Origin: Lichina pygmaea
Lineage: Eukaryota; Ascomycota; Lichinomycetes; Lichinales; Lichinaceae
Assembly: GCA_963422465.1 (NCBI GenBank)
Contig: OY730170.1
Coordinates: 1,674,001-1,738,000 of the forward strand
Direction of reading: 5' to 3'
Length of the DNA: 64,000 nucleotides
Under the pieces are notes generated by a model. The model made no database searches, was not told where the DNA came from, and was given only the letters and a program-made list of their open reading frames with translations. The position numbers were made by a program, and so were the translations under genes. Position 1 is the first letter of the stretch. The number at the start of each line of letters is the position of its first letter. Positions 44,682 to 57,616 of this stretch are shown here, one piece after another.

Positions 44682-45497
44682 AGCGGGGTCGTATCTCGAT
44701 GGACGAGACCGTTCCCAAAATCTCGCTCGGCGGTCCATCTTCCGCTCATCGGGAGAGGCGAGCGGGGAGCAGCTCCGTGAGCCTCGAGCGTCTGTCCGCA
44801 GCGGATCGTCATTCTTCCGCGCTCTCCTTTCCTCTTTCCGGGTCCGTCCTCTTTTTCCAAAGCAAGCTTTCTCTTCCTCCTCATATTCTTATGTTTGACT
44901 TTTTTGGGGGGCTTGCACGCGTTAGCTTTCGTCTTTTGGGGGGGGGGATGCTTCTCTACTGTATCTCTGTCGTGATTCTATTGCCGATCGCTGGATGGAC
45001 GGGCGGGCCATTTCTCTTGCTCTCTGGCCGTCTCTGGCCGTCTCTCGCCTTCTCTCGCCTCCTTGCTCTCCCTCTAGATACTTTCAAGGATCATGACAAT
45101 GACGATGACGATGACGATGGCAATGACGATCAATGATCTGGCGACCTTGCATCTCACTGTTCTTTCCCATCCTCGTTCTCGATTTTCATTCTCAGTTTTT
45201 GATTATAACTACTATGATCATCGTTATCTTCCTTCCCTCCTTCCTTCCTTCCATAGAATGACCCTTCAAACTTGTTGGCGCGCACGGCACGCACCAAGCA
45301 TCCACTCCTCTCTCCGCCCCTCCATCCACCCCCTCCATCAACCACCTCTATTTGGTCCACATTCATTCAGTCGTCTCTCCATCCGCCCTCTCTTTCTCAC
45401 GCCATGCCACATCATATCTCTGCATCATCTCATCCAAGCTGTTATTCCACGCCATACCATAGCTCTCAATCATACTAGCTCCACCATATCTGTAGAC

Positions 45498-45551
45498 CCA
45501 CCACCACCACCACCACCACCACCACCACCACCACCACCATCACCACCACCA
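45498..45551. repeat. (CAC)n microsatellite
   Basis: About 17 CAC units, with one CAT. Confidence 0.9.
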
Positions 45552-46289
45552 GTGCAACAGAAAAAACAACAACATCATTATCATCAACACACCCTCAAAC
45601 AATCACAACCTGCAACACACCACCCACCCATCTCCATCACCAAGCCAATGCCTCATCACATCTCATCACACCTGCCGAACAAATCAACTACAAGCAAAGC
45701 AACTTACAGCGTCTCAGCTACAGTGGGGGTCCATAAGCGCTACAAGATATTTTCTTACACCTTACGACAACTCTCTTAGTATCCGGTATATCCATTCCTT
45801 GCTTGAATAACTACCTTGACTTGACTGGGCATTGACTTGACTACCGGTAGTTGCTGGAGCTTAGCCACTGGAATTCCATCCCATGACGCCAATTGATTCT
45901 ACTGCCAGCACGTACGTAGTCTCTTTTTGTTGTCCTTACCCAGCAACCCCAGAGTCGTAGATATCAGTGGGTTCGCATACACAGCTCTGTTGGCATGGTT
46001 GGGTTGGAGTGACATGGTACATACCAAGTTGTGCTTCGAAGTTTTGTAACACTTACGACAGGGGGGGGGGGGGGGGGCTGTAGCTTTGGGATGGGGTAAG
46101 GACTTCAATACAATACAATCCAACCTCTCTCTCGCAGCCCCTCATCCCATCCACCTAGAAAAAAGACTGTTTTTCAAATCGACGTCAGTACTTCTCGGTC
46201 TGTTGACGTAGCCGTGGTCGGTTGCTCTTGACCTGACGTACCGCGTTCCTCCTTTGCCTAGCTCGCCTCCTTTTCTCGTTCTTTGGAAT

Positions 46290-46570
46290 GGTGTTGATCT
46301 CTCGTACTTCTTTGGACCGCCGGTCTTGTTCTTGGCGAGTTCATCTCGTCGGTTGTCTGGTCGATCAGTTGGCCATTCTTGTTCTTTGGAGGTGACATCA
46401 CACACTTCTTCGGTCAGCCGTCCTTTGTCTTTCATCACGTCCACGTTATACACCTTTGGTCACCAGCCCTTGTTCTTCGCCAGCTCATCTCATGAACAGT
46501 CTAGTCAGGCTGTTCTTATCCCATGTCATGCGGTCTTATACGCCTTCAGTCAGCTGCACTTCTGTTCTTC
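46290..46570. repeat. Degenerate repeat with four in-frame copies
   Basis: Copies begin near 46304, 46405, 46453 and 46540 and share CTTTGG(T/A)C..CCxxTTGTTCTT..CAGCTCATCTC words. In the single open plus-strand frame they read YFFGPPVLFLASSS, SSVSRPLSFITS, YTFGHQPLFFASSS and YAFSQLHFCSSAL. Spacing is irregular. Confidence 0.45.
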
Positions 46571-49468
46571 TGCACTCATACACCCTGTACAATATTGCTT
46601 ACTGGCACTGAGAGCTGTGGCACACAGTAGACACTGTACTGTACTGTACAATACCACCCACATTTCAGTGAAACAAAAAACAGAGAACAAGACAAAAGAA
46701 GCATGCTTCCTCGTCAGGATAAAGGTGGATAAAAACCCCCCTGACAAAGCTCACAGGAGACTGCCTCTCCAAAAACACTACATATGTACGGAGACTACAG
46801 TATGGATACTAGAGTGTATCCTGCTTAACCCACAAGAAAAACAATATCATCATCATCATCATCAAACCATCCATGCATCCCACCACCAAATCATCCATTC
46901 ATGCTGTCATCAACCCATCTATCATGTCAAATACACACAGTACGTTCAACCCCTGCGACATGCCTACTGCATATACCTGCCACTTCGAGCCCACATACGG
47001 GGTACAGAAGTACCTATACAGCACATGATCAACATCCCAGCCCAGAGAGAGACAAGAGACAGCTGTGGACTGCCGAAGCCAGGGCCGGCGCATGTCGTCA
47101 TACAACATCCTCTGCACTTACCTCGAGACAGGATGAACTCCTCTTTCCCCACCTCTTCATCTTCTTCTTCTTCTTCTTCTTCTTCTCCTCTTCTTTCATG
47201 CAGGATCTGTTTGGCTGCCGCCACATACGCAAGTTTACATATGCAAGTTACAAACGTTACGTTACGGACGTTACGGACGTTACGTACTGACTGCTGCCGA
47301 GAGAGCCGACGACGAGATCGGTTTAGTCCGTCCAAACCGTCGAGTCTGCACCACGCCTCCGTGCTACGTACGTACCGCACGTAATTAGTCTGTCCCCCCC
47401 CTCCTCCTCATCTCGCCGTTCTTCCCCCATCGAAGAGCTCATATCCCTTCTGGGTCACCTTCTCGAAACTCGGTTCGGCTCGGATCCTTCCGGATTCTCT
47501 CCAACCAACCTTGCACGCAAGGAACCCCCTCCCCACCCCGTTCCCTCCCTGCCCCCCCTGCCCCCTGGCGGTGCCTTGAGCGTGCCTGGAAACGGTACGT
47601 ATCGTATCGCGTAGTACGGAACGTACTTGTTTCTTATCTTACGCACAGCGCTCTCGGCCGGCTGCGCTTGCCCCCTGGCGACGTGCGGGGTTCGTTTGGT
47701 TCGGCTTCGGTCGATCGTTCGCATCTCGGTCCCGCCAAAACTGCCCCTGCCGAGTTTCACGAACCCCGGCCGGCGGCTGCTGTGGTCGCACAACCGCTAC
47801 TGTCGCGACGCGCCTATGCCTCGTACGATTGCGAGATAGTGTCAGGACGACGACGTTGCCAAGGCCGGACAGCACGCTCCGAGAAGGCCAACGGCTATCG
47901 TCGACCTCGCTTGGCCCTTGCGCTGCAGATCGTGTTTGGTCCGGTCGACGGTCGACACCCTGCAGTCGCGTCTGCGCTTGCAGACGAGTTATCGGCCGGC
48001 GACCGAGGCTCTGCAGGTCCTCCTCCTTCCGCCAGTACGCAAGGAGTGGTTGGCGCTTCGAGCCAAACGAGCTCGAGTACCACAGTACGTATTACTGCCC
48101 CGCCGCCTCGCCGTCGGACGAGCAGCTCGCTGCCGAGCCACACGTGTTCGGGCGTACAAGTCTCAGATGGTCTGGACCCCCCCCCCGACAGCCACGGCAT
48201 GCTTCCTCCATGCCTTCCGGAGTTTTGGCAAGGCGGAAGCAGCGCACAAACGGTGATAGAAGTGTTGTACGTACGTACTGTACGAGGCTTCCAACAATAG
48301 CAGCTTGACGACAGCCGCCACAGATACGCTTGGGCCGTACCGTAGCGAGGCGGAGAAGAAGACCGGGGTAGTACGTACGTACGTACTAGGACAATGGTTC
48401 TCGTACCTGCAGCCGTCCAGGGGGAATGGAAAGAAAGAGACAGGAACAAGATGGCAACAGCGTCCGCGCCGGTCTGCCAGCACGATCGTGCCGTACTGTA
48501 CTGCACTGCACTGCAGCTTGTCCGTGACGGTCCAACTCGATCTGGCGGCCATGGGTGTGGTCGGGCGCAGCAGCTGACAACGGTTGGGCCGGAAAAGGGA
48601 ACCAGGGATAGCCCTGATGATCGACGACGGTGGCCGCTTGGCGCATGCTCTCCAGCATGGGGACCTGGCCTGCCCGTGGAGATGTCGAGTCGCGAGGGCA
48701 GATCCCTGTTGGCGGTCACGTCTTCGACCGAGGAGCCCAACAGGCGAGATATCGACCGGCGCCGACGCCGCTGCTTCCCCGTACAACGCTTTCGGCTTGA
48801 TATCCCATGCCGTTACTCATCTCCTGCGCCCTTTCGTCGGGGTTCCCGCGATGGCAAGTCCGACGGATGGCGTCACCGTCCGTCTAGCTTTGATCCCGCC
48901 GTCGAGCAGGTCCACCGTCCCCTGAAGCCACCGAACATGGATTCGATCCGACGCTGCCGACCGAGGGCACCGTATGGGTCAGGCGCACACGGCGTCCTGT
49001 CTCTACGGACCAGCATCTCGTTCCTTGGGCCAAGACTTTGTCGTTTTCCTCTGCATCTGCCGTCGCCGACCGGAAGAAGAATTTCGCGCTTCGTAGAAGC
49101 TCAACGGCCCTGCTAGGGCTGAAGGCCCCCATCCGTCCGGAGATCAACCTGCACGAGAGCCTGTCGCGGTCCCGTCGTCGGGTCCGGTCGACATGGCGGT
49201 GTAAGGCCGTCTCAGATGACGGCGGCCTGCGATAGGCCGGATGGGATCCGTAAGGCTGAGACAGCCAAGCCGAAGCTGTCGGACCATGCGTCGCACCGAG
49301 CCATCCAATGTGCGCCGAGTACATATGTACTTCGGTAACCGATGCCTCGTCAGAGAATACGAGCAAGGAGAGTGGAGAGTGGAGATGACGAAGCAGCGGA
49401 AGAGCATGACTAGCACGCGGCGACTGATGACGAACGACCCGCAGACGGAGACGACGCTCTCAAACGAA

Positions 49469-49473
<5 letters not shown>

Positions 49474-49504
<31 letters not shown>
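49474..49504. repeat. (GA)n microsatellite
   Basis: About 15 uninterrupted GA units. Confidence 0.9.
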
Positions 49505-49507
<3 letters not shown>

Positions 49508-51539
49508 CAAAGGGATATGCCGAGGCAAAAAAGGAAGGAAGGCGCCGGCAGCGATGGGACGGGCGTGACGAGGCGTGTCAACATCCGCAACGGCCTCGAT
49601 CTCCAATGAGGATCTGCTCTCGCTGGCGCGTCGCGGCACGGCGCCGGCTCAGACGAGTCGCATGATCTTCGCGGCCGATGCGGCTGGGTTGACGACAGGA
49701 GGATGGCGTCGAAACGTAGGCACGGGGACTCTGCCATCGAACGAAAGCCGGGATCCCTCCGACACACCCGCGCCTTGGCGATCAAGCAGCGCGTCGCGCT
49801 CGACTCGTAAGGAAACAGCAGTAGATCCGTACAGTACGATCCGTACGTCTCGTACACACGTACGTACCGCACCGCAATATATTCGTGCCTCGTACCGAGC
49901 CGCGCTCCGAAGACGGAGAGACATGGAGTCGCGTGACAGCACAGCTGCAGAGCTTCGACGGCCTTCGTGGCCACCAGGGACTGGCTCGAGAGGGCGATAG
50001 ACGAGCGTCGCTCCTCGTCGAGATTGCCACGGACTGTGGTGGCTGCATGCGGGCTCGAGCAGTGGTCCGTGTCGTCGCACTACCATCTCGAGAGGTGACA
50101 GAGCCCGGTTCTGGTCATCCGAGCCGACGGTGCTCTGGACGGACGTGCGGACCTTACCGGCAGGGTTGACTCGGCTTGCATCTCCATCGTCGTCCAGGAG
50201 AGCTGAAACTGTGGGGGCGCGTGTCAGGGCGGCCGATGGGCCGAAAGGGCCCCGCTCTCAGACCGAGCAGAGATGCGGCATGACGGGTCTCTTGGCGAGA
50301 GCGTCCTGTCCTCGACGTCGGCGCCGACGCTGTCGATCACGACCGCACGTGGCAAAGACCCAGACACTGCCAGAGAGGCAGCAAGGTGCCGAAGCGTTGC
50401 ACGCGTAAGCCAAGGGAGGCCGAAACATGGCCGACGGTGATCGCCCGAGAGCCGGGCAGATCTGGGAGCCTCGCCGTCGTTCCAAGCGCAAGCCTCCTTT
50501 CATGCATCGCGAAACAGAAGATCTGTTCTGGTTGCGGTGTACGTAGGGGTTTGGTTGGTTTTCCGCTGAAAGTCTCGCCAGACTATCCATTCTGTACGTA
50601 GCGTACGAAGGTACACATCCCGACGAGCAAATCTTGAATCGAAACCACCTCTTACCGGAGATGCCGTCCCTTGGCAAACCCAACGGTGGATTAGAGAGAG
50701 AGAGAGTTGAGCTGCGGACGACGTGAGAACGCGCAGGTTCATGCATCGACGGCATGACTGATTCTGTGACGGCGGTGTCACCTGTTGTCCAGAGGATGTG
50801 TGACCGCCAGGGGGCAAGTGATGAGGTGTGGCTCTGCTGTAGTAATCTAGCGCCGGAGGTCCTGCCAGGCACGCCAAGGTGTTACTCAGGCTGCCACTTA
50901 GGCTGTCACTAGAGCTATACAGTACAGTACAGTACAGCAATGTCGGTGACATCATTACCTGAGCACCACGGAAATCAATGGCCCATGGGAGACTGGTGTA
51001 CACTGCTTTTGCTGCGGATGGCAGTAATTAGCATCTCACTCCAGGCGCAAGGACTGCTGCGGTTAGGCCTTCCGCTGGTGATGTGCCTGCCCTACCTACA
51101 GCATTCCAGGCAGTAGGGAAGTACTGTGCTCTGTACGTTACGTATGTTCTGTACGTACGTAGATGGGGGCTCACATAGCACTCCTCCAGTACCTATCCGC
51201 ACGTTACGTACGTACCGGTACTGCGTCTACAGTACTGCAAGCTCTACACATGACTTACGTAATACAGCTCTCCAAGCCAGGCACCCCACCAGCCGTGTGC
51301 AGCCACGCCCAGGCCATACCCAGCCGTGCGTGCTTCACAGGCATGGCGGGGTACGTGACCTCGGATGTACTGTACTACATCATACGGCCACCCATAGAGC
51401 CAGGAAACACCACACCTGGTCGCACAAGACGCTGCGAGGCGTGCCAGGCACGCGAGGATACGGTGCTTACCGAAGCACAGTCAAGCTAGGCACGTTAAAT
51501 TTAGTAAGCGAATGATAATGTCCGGCGGGGGGTGTCTAC

Positions 51540-52030
51540 GTGTACGAAGATACGTGACGTACGTACCTACCTAGACCCACCACCTCCACTGACAGGCTGA
51601 CACATTGCTTGACTTCCCTTCCTGCCTCCCTGGCGAACGTATGTAGCGTACATACGAGTATGTGCTTCTGTAGCAGGCGGGTTATGCGTACAGGTAAGAT
51701 TGGGGGGTCACACGGGGGGTTATAGCGGGGGCCATAGAGGGGGCCATAGAGGGGGGGCCATACTGTACTGTAGAGGGGACACAGGGGGGCATACTTACGA
51801 GTGCTGTACGAGTACGTAATGCTCTACGTAGTACTCCGTACGTACTGAAGTGCATTCGTACTTTGTACAGTAGCCTACTTCCGAACTTGCAGTACTTCTA
51901 GTACGTACTTACATACAGCTCTTACGAAAAGCCCACCGGCGATACGTACTGTACGTCCATACGGACTATCGCACGTATCATACAGTACGTATCGTACCTA
52001 TCAACAGCTATCGTACGTACTACGACAGTA
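51540..52030. repeat. Dense GTAC/TACG palindrome block with GGGGGCCATA repeats
   Basis: GTAC, TACGTA and CGTACG words recur every few bases, interrupted at 51718-51795 by four G-rich units (GGGGGCCATA and relatives). No frame or known element explains it. The G-run-plus-CAT word resembles GGGGGGCAT units in the palindromic element at 5855-7271. Confidence 0.6.
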
Positions 52031-53333
52031 TAGTGATTACACGAGATATGTCCTTGGGAGTTCTGGCAAGCGTACTTGGAGCGGTCGATGATTGCTTACG
52101 ATTACCATGACATCTTGAGCAAATATCTTTTTTTTTGGCAAGCCGTAAACAGACCTGTTGCTGTGGAATGGTGACGGTGACATCAAAGATTACAGATAAA
52201 AAAACAAACTAAAAGAATTCGGCGTCAGGATGAGAATTCAAGGCCATGGATGAAATCTTGAAGAACGATGGAGTTTTGATTCCTGAGGGCTATTGGCCTT
52301 GCTAGAAGAGAAGAAATTTTTAGTTCTTGGGGAAAGGGGTCTTTGTGTGTTTGCGCCGGTACTACAGCTAACACTTCACGCCCTTGTAGTGGTACGAGTA
52401 GATGGATTGTATTGTAAGATTGCAGTGTGAGCCCGGCCAGACCGGCTGGTCCGGAGCACGGACATGGATGGAGAGGGAAGCAACAGAGACGACAACGACG
52501 ACGACACGATGAGAAGAAGCGCTCGGCTAGACAGGAAATTTATAAGGACCGACAAAGTCAAGGCAGGAAGGAGGAGAGGAGAAGCTTTGAAAGTGCTTCA
52601 GACGTCGGTGAACAGATGATATGCCAGAAGTCGGGGGAAGGACTTGCAGGGTTGTGGACGTGTTCGGGGGAGGAGACAGACATCTCAGAGCGAAAGAGAG
52701 GGAGATGAGCTGATGGAAGCTCACCCAAGCCGAAAAAGACGTAGAGTACTTTCCCCCCGATTCGCAAAGATGCTAAAAAGATTCGTAGAGGAAGACGGAG
52801 AACGCAAAGAAGGGACATGACAGATGAGACGACAAGAAAAGCAAAGACGGCTTTGAGAATCTTTGACTGAAAAAAAGGAATTAAAGAATTCGAGAAAAAA
52901 GAAACGAGAGAAATCTTTTTTTGGTCGTGGGGAGCAAGCAAGGCAAACCCCCCCCCCCCCCGGGAAAAAAAAACCTTCCCCAGCTCGTAGGCAGACAGCA
53001 CCGTTGACGCGAGGAACCGTAAACGAGTCCGGGTTCGAGTAGGTCGAGCCGGTGGCGGCGGCGGCGGCGTCGGATGGACAGAGACGAGACCTGGCGAGTG
53101 GGCCCCCGGTCCTGGTCGGGGATACCCCTTGGGCGTTGGTGCGGAGAGGAGCTAACGGTCCGGGGCAACGTGCGTCGAGCCGACAATCCCCCCCCGCCCG
53201 ACACGCGGTACGAGATGCTTCGTACCGTACCTGGCATCTCGTGCCGTGCGCGCCCCGTCCGACGCTAGGGTGTGCCAGGATGGAATTCGATGGCTCCCTT
53301 CGATGCGGCCTCGGTCGGTCGGTCGGTCGTCCG

Positions 53334-54968
53334 TCATGCATGCGGCGTTGGCGTGCCCGGTGCCGCCGTCGCCGATGTTGGTGGTGGCGCGATGAGCAGA
53401 TCGTCCGCGCCGTCGTCGGCGGGCGTCAGATCGGGGCCGATGTAGCCCAGCGCCCACGGGTTGCCGCCGCGCCCGGTCTGATCCACGAACGGCTGGCCCC
53501 TTGGGCTGGACGTGACGTGCTGCTGCTGCTGCTGCTGCGGCTGAGGCGGTGGTGGAGGTGGTGGCGGCGGCGGCGGCGGCGGCACGTGCGGGACCGAAAG
53601 CCGAAGGTCGGCGACGCCCATGGGCGACAGTTGCCCCGCCGTCGGGCTGCCGGCCGGCGACATGGACGCCGGCGACGCCATGGCGTGGTAGTCCGAGCCG
53701 GCACCGTACGCCGACGGGCTCACGGACCGGCCGAGCGCGCTCGCCGTCGACGAGTAGCTGGCCGAGTACTTGCCGATGATCTTCTTGAGCGCGTGCGCGA
53801 GCACCTTCCAGGGGAAGACCTTGACGTCCTTCTCGATGTTGCGCGGCTTCGGAGCCGGGAAGCCCATGATGACCTTGAAGAACTCCTCGCTGTCGGCCTT
53901 GCCCTTGGACACCGTCAGCGGCCGGAAGCCCTCGAGGTTGCGCCGGATGCGGTTCTTCTCCTCGACCGTGAAGCGCACCGCGACGAGCGATTCGAGCAGG
54001 TAGATCGTGTCGACGCTCGTGACGTAGCACTCGCCCTTCTCCTCCCACCAGATGCAGCTGATGCAGATGCTGTTCGCGGCCCGCTCCTCCGGGGAGATGG
54101 GCTGGAAGGAGGCGTAGATGGTGCTGCCGTTCTGTCGCCGCTGGAACTGCACGAGCCGCCGCTTGGCCTCCCACTCGTTGACGGTCCAGTCCTCCGCCAT
54201 CGAGTCGAGGTCGCCCTGCAGCCGGAGCACTGCCTTCTGCGGGTACATGGCGTAGGGGTTGAAGCCTTGGCCGGCCGCGGGGCCGGCCACCAGCGCGCTC
54301 GCGGACCCGGGCGACTGCGTCATCGTGGACGTGCGGATGAGAGGCGGGTTTGCCGGGTTGGACGACGAAGAGTGGCGGAGATGTTGATGTTGATGTTGTT
54401 GATGGTGGTGGTGGTGATGGTGGTGCTGGTGCTGGTGCTGGTGCTGGTGCTGGAGATGGTGCAAGGCGTGGCTCGACCGGCTGGCGGCTGCCACGGCCGT
54501 CAGGGCTGGGCTGTGGCTCGGCTGGCAGGTGACGTCCGGGTAGACGGGACTCCAGCCCGCCGACCGAGACGTCTGAGCGTCCGCGCTCGTCACGGACAGG
54601 CCGGGCGAGGCCGGGTAGGGGTAGGAGAAGGTGCGACCCGGCATCGGCGGTCCGTAGACGACCGGCGACTGCGCCGTCGAGTAGCCGGCCACGGTCGAGG
54701 GCACGCTGGTGCTGGACGTCGTGCTGGCCACGGCGCTGCCGGGCCCGTCCACGGGCAGGTAAGACCGGTACAGGGAGCCTCCGGCCGCGGCCGGGTAGGC
54801 GTAGCTCGAAGCCTCATCGTCGCTGCCGGAGCGCAGATGTTGATGCGAGATGCGTTTGCTCGGCGCTGCCACCGCCTCGGGTGACGCCGAACTCTTTCGT
54901 TTGCGCGCCGAGATGGAGGGAGACGTGTAGGTCTGCGACTGCTGTGTTTGTTGGGGCTGGGTTTGCGG

Positions 54969-55003
<35 letters not shown>

Positions 55004-56308
55004 GCTGCTGCGCCGGCGGCAGCGGCCGCGGCGGTGGCTGCTGTTGTTGCTGCTGTTGTTGCTGCTGCTGCGAGGACGGCTTGACCGACGAGTACGCGTA
55101 GTTACCCACCTTCACGGCGCCGACGCTCTGGCCGGCCTCGTCGTCGACGCGCAGGTGTATGGGCACATCCGCGCTCACCCAGCCGGTCGACGATAGCGGA
55201 GGCGCCGTTGCGGCGAGCAGGTAGCGAGGGTACTGGCCCTGCTGGTCGAGCTTGGTCAAGCTGCTGGCGCAGCACTGGGATCCAAACATAAGGGAGTAGC
55301 GGAAGGCCGGCACGGCCTCGAGGTCGAAGACGGAGCAAAGGTAGGCGGTGACCTTGGTGCCTGGTGGTCCCTCGGTGGGGGTGACGCCTTGGACGGCCGG
55401 CACGGTGCGGGCGGGTTCGTCTTGCGAGGGCCGGTGTTGTTGGGGGTGGTGGTAGTAGTGGTGTTGTTGTTGTTGTTGTTGTTGGTGGTAGTGAGGTTGG
55501 TGCCGATGCTTCTGCGGGGCCTCGCCTGATTGATATGTACTTGTGCTCTCGAGGGCGAAGGCCTGCTGGCGCGGTGAAGCAGCGCCAGTACGAAGCCTGC
55601 GGATGACCGACGCATATTGGTCCGTCGAGCCGATGCCCGAAGAGGCGTAGGGCAGCTGCCGGTCTTGGCTCGGTTGATTCGACAAGTACCCTGTGTAAAC
55701 GACTAGGTCAGTTAAACGACGCGAAGAAGGAGAAGGAGAAGAAGAAGCAGAAGAAGCAGAAGTAGACGCAGAAGAACGAAAGAAAGAAAAAGCAAATCAG
55801 GCCTAATCAGCCTTTCGAGGGGGTACGTAAGTACGAATGTACGGGTTACGGGCACGGGTGGGCCTGGCCGCAGTCAGGGGCACACTCGTCTCGGGCTGCT
55901 GCAAGACGAACCTGGAAGGTCTGAGGAAGCTTTCCCGTCAGCCATCGACAAGCGCGCAAACTCTGCCTCCGCCAGACGGGCGTCGTCACCACCGTTGCCG
56001 ACCAGATCGTCCCCCGCTCGGCCGTGCAAGAGCTTCGCGTCGGACAGCTCGTCGTAGTCGTCGAAGATCAACGGCGGTTTCCCTTCCAACCCCCGGAGCT
56101 GCAATCAGCGCTCCCCGATGGGAAGCTGTCAGTCCGGCACAGCATCCGAGGGCAGGACGCGATGAGAGAGAGAGAGGGAGAGATGGAGAGATGGAGAGAG
56201 AAGAGGCAAGGTCGTGGAGCTGAGTTGGACTGAAGGAGCTACACTCACCCCACGCGCATCAAACTTCAACGACGCCAGGTTGAAGGGGATGACTTCCCGG
56301 GGCACCAT
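53334..56308 (-). CDS. medA: MedA/Ren1/Acr1-type developmental transcriptional regulator
   Basis: Exons 56308-56249, 56098-55912 and 55690-53334 give 867 aa. The introns are 56099-56248 (GTGAGT...TTGCAG) and 55691-55911 (GTTCGT...ACACAG, TAACTGAC branch). The start MVPREVIPFNLASLKF is the first ATG giving a continuous frame. The conserved C-terminal domain is nearly diagnostic: LRLQGDLDSMAEDWTVNEWEA, then ICISCIWWEEKGECYVTSVD, then FTVEEKNRIRRNLEGFRPLT, ADSEEFFKVIMGFPAPKPRN and KVFPWKVLAHALKKIIGKYS. An earlier beta-rich region (GPPGTKVTAYLCSVFD, FRYSLMFGSQCC) and a basic stretch (ARKRKSS) precede it. Linkers hold Gln, His and Pro runs. In Aspergillus, Fusarium and Magnaporthe this family controls conidiophore development and virulence. 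Nuclear location and regulation here are inferred. Confidence 0.9.
54958..55078. repeat. CAG/CAA repeats coding poly-Gln in MedA
   Basis: Two runs of CAA/CAG codons (minus strand) separated by a Pro-rich spacer give two poly-Gln tracts. Similar His codon repeats lie at about 54385-54460 and shorter Gln/His runs near 55440-55500. Confidence 0.85.
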
Positions 56309-57616
56309 TAAGACGCAGCGGCCCCCAAGAGACGGTCGAAGACGCCGGCGCGCTCGAGGCTTCGATCCCGTTTATGCAAAGACCGGTCGCATGGACTGGC
56401 TTGCTCCGTGTACGAAGCTGTCCCGGCGCGGGAAACGAAACGAGGTGAAGGGCGAAGATCTTCCCAGCCGCACAGAAGACGCAGCGAAGGCCAATCCAAA
56501 ACGGTGCTTCTGACCTCTCGGCTCGAGGCACGCCCGGTATATTTCTTGCGGACCGGTGCTCGGCCCAGGGGTAAGATTCGCAGGGAAAAGCTTTGCTTTC
56601 AGTGACGTTGACGTGCCATGCGCCGAGATACAGCCCTTTCCAACCCAAAACAAACACAGGAGAGAGGCGGAAAAGCAAAGACGAACAGAGGTGACCACCG
56701 AGCCCGTGGCCGCACAGGGAAGGAGGTATCTCAGCACCGAGCCGGCCGTAGAGGATAGACGATGTGCGACACCGAGCGACAGGCACGGACACGCCGAGCA
56801 CGCGAGAAAGCACGGGAGCCGGTCTTATGTATAGACCGAAAAAACCACGGCACCGGAACCCTTGCCAATGGAAACAGAAAGACGCTTGCCGAGGACTGGC
56901 GAGAAGACGATGGCTATGATCGAAGGTGAGTCGAGTCTCGGGAAGGTGGCCGATGTCACACTCCTATATATCAATGGAGAGATGGGTGTACGCGAGGCCG
57001 TCCCTTGATCGTCCCCGGATTAGCGCCATCGGACGTGAGTTGGAGAAAGAGAAGAGGCGTGGATGTATCGGGCCTGGAGTCCTTGTGGTGGCTGAGGGCA
57101 AGGGGTAAGAAAGAGAGATACGAGGGAGAGGGAGGAAGGGAGGAGGAGGAGGAGGAGGAGGGTGATGATGAGGAGGACGAGTAGTAGTATAGAGGAGGAG
57201 GACGACCACGACGAGGCGGAGGGAGGGAAGCTGCGTACCTCGAGACAAAGACTCGGGAAAAAATCAATTCTCGATGGACAATGTCGAGATTATGCCCCCG
57301 TCCCCAACGCCAAACCAAACCAAACCAGACCAGACCTACTGCCGTTTGATGTTGATGTAATGGGGGGGTCGTTCCCACCTTTCAAAGCCACCTCACAATC
57401 GACCGGGCGAACGCGAGCAGTTGCTTCTGGCATAGAGATCGTAAGTCCCGGTCGAAAGTCAATGGGGGAGCAGTCGTCATCCGATTTTGAAAAAGATAAG
57501 AGGATGGTAGGGGAATTGACCGGCGGAAGGATCAGAGAGAGTGAGGATTGCGTGGACCCAAAAAAGTCACGAACGTAACATACGTAGAATGTCTTGTATC
57601 AAGCGCGCCAGGCGAG

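Larger units (their letters stand above)
44682..47480. other. Gene-poor region with microsatellites
   Basis: Contains (CAC)n at 45498-45551, a G-tract of about 17 at 46061-46077, a degenerate repeat at 46290-46570, (CAT)n at about 46847-46863, (CTT)n at 47158-47192 and a GTTACGGAC triplication at about 47255-47285. A plus-strand frame stays open from 46254 to 47384 but has the composition of repeat DNA. No gene is supported. Confidence 0.5.
47481..53333. other. Gene-poor, GTAC/TACG-dense region
   Basis: Many overlapping open frames exist because the DNA is GC-rich, but none shows a domain or consistent exon structure. Notable contents: GTACGTACGT at 48260-48390; (GA)n at 49474-49504; GTAC words at 49830-49870; a dense block at 51120-51260 and 51540-52030; repeated GGGGGCCATA units at 51718-51795; a C-tract of about 13 at 52949-52961. 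52050-52330 is AT-rich and otherwise featureless. Confidence 0.5.

Noticed and set aside
45093-45779. 228-codon plus-strand frame with Pro/His runs
   Set aside because: Composition is that of the CAC microsatellite and flanking simple sequence.
47668-50000. Several 140-280-codon frames on both strands
   Set aside because: All overlap one another in GC-rich, GTAC-rich DNA; none has a domain, a consistent exon chain or a family signature.
53052-54884. 610-codon plus-strand frame
   Set aside because: It is the antisense shadow of the MedA exon; the minus frame carries the conserved domain.
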